This document shows positions 6,010 to 7,723 of a stretch of 7,723 nucleotides of DNA, piece after piece (positions within the stretch are counted from its first letter, which is position 1; every line of letters begins with the position of its first letter). Below the pieces are notes generated by a model. That model had not been told where the DNA came from, did no database searches, and saw nothing but the letters and a program-made list of their open reading frames with translations. Source of the stretch: Lentimicrobiaceae bacterium (lineage in GTDB: Bacteria; Bacteroidota; Bacteroidia; Bacteroidales; SKPS01). The stretch lies in the NCBI GenBank assembly GCA_007119395.1, contig SKPS01000105.1, positions 1 to 7,723 on the forward strand, in the 5' to 3' direction. A program made the translations under genes and the position numbers.

Positions 6010-6855
6010 ATGAAACGAATCAACCATCTCATCAGCCTAACGTCTCAATTGCAGAGTCTGTTAGTTTTGGCAGTTGTTTCACTGATTTCCGTGGTGCTCA
6101 TTTTTCAAACACAAGGATGTATCCCACCTCCAGGGGATGACGAAGGGTGCTTCAATTTGACGGACTCAGAAGAAGCACGTGTTTTCAATGACCGGTATCT
6201 CCAAAGCCTGTCTTATGATTCTCCGTGGTTGGATCAGACCTGGACGATCGACCTTTGTCATGTTGAAGCGATGAATTATCTCTTTGATCTCAACGAGGCA
6301 ATCACTGGGTTTCTTTTTTACCCGGGTCTTGATGAAACACAAGACCACCAGTATCTGTTCATCAGTGGGCTACTTGAAGGTGGATCCGGAACAGTTGATG
6401 AGTGGGCGCGGACCCCGAGAGGCAACTCTTTCTTCTGCCCCCCATTCTGTGATATTGTGCAACCTGATCCGTATGGAGGTCTTGATTATGACATCCAGGA
6501 CTGCATCGCTCCGGGCCATACATGTACATACGAAGAGGCCCTCCCTCTGATTGCATCGTTCGTTTCACGGGAGAGGAAAACCTCAGAGTTTTACGGGGCA
6601 CACTCTTTCAGGGTAAGCCTGGAGCAATACCTGGTGATCAAACAAATCCTCGACGATTATCCTGACCAGACCATTTCAGGTTTCCGCTTTTTCATGGGGT
6701 CTACTGCCCACCCCGATGCACAAGGTGATGGCTCAACCCAAGATTTGGTAATGCTGGTCTGTACCATGGATAATGAGGGGAATGTGAACCAGGAGATGCC
6801 GGTATTCATAACATCCATCGATCTTTCAGGATTGTGCCCCCGGTTTTGCGATTGA
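6010..6855 (+). CDS. Cysteine-rich lipoprotein of unknown function
   Basis: This 281-residue protein starts with a basic N-terminus, a hydrophobic core (about 17-32, LLVLAVVSLISVVLIF) and Cys37 in the context T-Q-G-C, a good lipoprotein signal. A short acidic/proline linker (IPPPGDDEG) follows. The mature part carries nine more cysteines (47, 83, 143, 147, 165, 172, 251, 276, 280). Two pairs share the motif CPxFCD: CPPFCD at 143-148, and CPRFCD at 276-281, which is also the extreme C-terminus. Other visible stretches are FLFYPGLDETQDHQYLFISG (101-120) and HSFRVSLEQYLVIKQILDDY (198-217). I recognise no family or catalytic motif; disulfides or metal binding are both possible. It is transcribed away from the arylsulfotransferase gene across a shared 241-bp region and converges on the TPR gene downstream. 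No SD sequence precedes the ATG, and the -7 box above is its likely promoter. Confidence 0.85.
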   Translation: MKRINHLISLTSQLQSLLVLAVVSLISVVLIFQTQGCIPPPGDDEGCFNLTDSEEARVFNDRYLQSLSYDSPWLDQTWTIDLCHVEAMNYLFDLNEAITGFLFYPGLDETQDHQYLFISGLLEGGSGTVDEWARTPRGNSFFCPPFCDIVQPDPYGGLDYDIQDCIAPGHTCTYEEALPLIASFVSRERKTSEFYGAHSFRVSLEQYLVIKQILDDYPDQTISGFRFFMGSTAHPDAQGDGSTQDLVMLVCTMDNEGNVNQEMPVFITSIDLSGLCPRFCD

Positions 6856-6883
6856 ACAAGCGTATCTTCCTTTCTCCTGAAAG
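6823..6883. repeat. 9-bp inverted repeat across the end of the lipoprotein gene
   Basis: CTTTCAGGA (6823-6831) and TCCTGAAAG (6875-6883) are exact reverse complements separated by 43 bp, spanning the TGA stop at 6853-6855. The 39-bp gap between the convergent genes otherwise shows no compact hairpin and no T-tract, so a conventional terminator is not visible. A long-loop mRNA end structure is possible but unproven. Confidence 0.4.
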
Positions 6884-6894
6884 CATGACAGTGG

Positions 6895-7723
6895 TTAGTC
6901 CCACTTCATCCAAATTTCATTGGCAGCCTTGCGAAGACTCGTCCAGGCATTGGATGCTACCTGCCTCAACGATACTCTCTTTCGCACATAATAGTGCACC
7001 ACCTTTTTATGTACCCAATGGTGTAAGGGCAACATGATCGAAATCAAGACAATTTTGATTCCAATCACCTTGAGTGGTTCACCCTGAGTTATCAGGTAGG
7101 TCTGTTTATCAACCAGCAACTTGAAAAACTCGAACAACAGAATAAAAGAGACAAATGCTGAAAGGTGTATTACCGTAGGAGAAACCCGATAACTCCCCAA
7201 AATCAACATAATCAGAAAAAGGATGGCTATAATCAGCATAATCAGGGAGTACTGGATGTTGTACCTGCGATTTCTCTCCTCATGAGCTTCCCTTTGTGCT
7301 AACTCCTGCAAATGGGCAGCATTCTGAATTTCCAACGAGAGCAGTTCATCCCTGTTGCCCAAAGGATTCATCTGTTCCTCCAGCTCATTGGCAGCAACCA
7401 GGTACTTAAAAGCGTTTTGGTAATCACCCTGAGCCTCATACACCAACACCAATGCGTTGGCAGCCTTGATGGCAAACTCAGGATAGCTGATCCCACTCGC
7501 TAAGTCATAGCCCTTGAGAAACTTCTCCCGGGCATCTCTATATCTTTTCTGACGCGATAAAAACTCCCCATACCTGATAAAAAAGTTGGCTTTCAACACC
7601 TTGTTCGGTTCGTCGATCAGCAACTCCCAGCTTTTGTTGTAATAATAGATGGCCGAATCATGTAAACCTCCCACCTCGTGAATGATGGCCTTCACCCGGT
7701 AAAAAATCAAAGGCTGGTGAACA
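6895..7723 (-). CDS. TPR protein with three C-terminal membrane helices, 5' end beyond the window
   Basis: The frame is open from the right edge to TAA at 6897-6895, showing about 275 residues of the C-terminal part. The codon at 7710 is TTG, but coding continues upstream of it (VHQP precedes), so I treat it as an internal Leu and the true start as outside. The first ~120 visible residues form TPR-like helical pairs (AIYYYNKSWEL; RYRDAREKFLKGYDLA; QGDYQNAFKYLVAANELEEQ). A charged helical linker (about 120-153) leads to three hydrophobic segments (about 158-176, 184-204 and 217-236) and a basic, amphipathic tail. The third segment runs into LPLHHWVHKKVVHYY. The layout fits a membrane-anchored TPR sensor or scaffold seen in Bacteroidota, without a kinase or LuxR-type domain at this end. 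It converges on the lipoprotein gene and is not part of the left cluster. A specific function cannot be assigned. Confidence 0.82.
   Translation of the reverse strand, partial: VHQPLIFYRVKAIIHEVGGLHDSAIYYYNKSWELLIDEPNKVLKANFFIRYGEFLSRQKRYRDAREKFLKGYDLASGISYPEFAIKAANALVLVYEAQGDYQNAFKYLVAANELEEQMNPLGNRDELLSLEIQNAAHLQELAQREAHEERNRRYNIQYSLIMLIIAILFLIMLILGSYRVSPTVIHLSAFVSFILLFEFFKLLVDKQTYLITQGEPLKVIGIKIVLISIMLPLHHWVHKKVVHYYVRKRVSLRQVASNAWTSLRKAANEIWMKWD

Noticed and set aside
5769..6032. An 88-codon upstream extension of the arylsulfotransferase frame, rich in S-P-H-P-H-I repeats.
   Set aside because: It reads through the octamer array and the -7 boxes, and it would bury the clean signal peptide that begins at 5768. 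The repetitive peptide is a by-product of the 8-bp tandem repeat (24 bp gives 8 residues).
7708..7710. A TTG codon as the start of the TPR protein.
   Set aside because: The frame stays open to the right edge and the TPR-like sequence begins right at this point, so the gene most likely starts outside the window.

Overview
The window looks like chromosomal DNA from a member of the Bacteroidota. Three of its proteins end in the type A sorting domain of the type IX secretion system (T9SS), with a YPNP/FPNP motif, a G-R turn, L-P/A-G-x-Y and a basic tail. Start codons mostly lack a Shine-Dalgarno sequence, and two boxes match the Bacteroidota -7 promoter element TAnnTTTG. I cannot place it below phylum level, although an environmental Bacteroidales-like organism would fit.

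Layout. From about 5768 down to the left edge, five genes all read on the minus strand. In transcription order they are: a secreted arylsulfotransferase-like protein (5768-4272), a secreted seven-repeat beta-propeller protein (4203-2983), a secreted CotH-type kinase with a lamin-tail domain (2870-555), a small lipoprotein with a carboxypeptidase-regulatory-like beta-sandwich (562-131), and the first 38 codons of a protein that looks like a VTC / polyphosphate polymerase domain protein (114-1, cut by the edge). The last three are tightly packed, with an 8-bp overlap and then a 16-bp gap, and form a clear operon core. The gaps of 68 and 112 bp ahead of the propeller and kinase genes contain no recognisable -7 box or T-rich terminator, so the first two genes may belong to the same transcript.

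To the right, a 241-bp divergent intergenic region separates the arylsulfotransferase gene from a plus-strand lipoprotein gene of unknown function (6010-6855). This region holds a -7 box for each direction. Between them lies a 64-bp array of eight 8-bp units, bracketed by two copies of a 13-bp direct repeat. At the right end, converging on the lipoprotein gene, is the C-terminal part of a TPR protein with three predicted membrane helices (7723-6895, start beyond the edge).

How the genes may work together (inference). The left cluster combines enzymes that move sulfuryl, phosphoryl and possibly polyphosphate groups. At least three products are exported and tethered or released by T9SS, and another is a lipoprotein. 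The CotH plus VTC pairing is a recurrent bacterial neighbourhood whose substrate is not established, so a cell-surface or envelope modification system is a reasonable working idea.

The two most striking non-gene signals are a perfect 30-bp DNA palindrome inside the propeller gene (3981-4010), phased so that both strands encode the same nonapeptide, and the octamer array between the divergent promoters.
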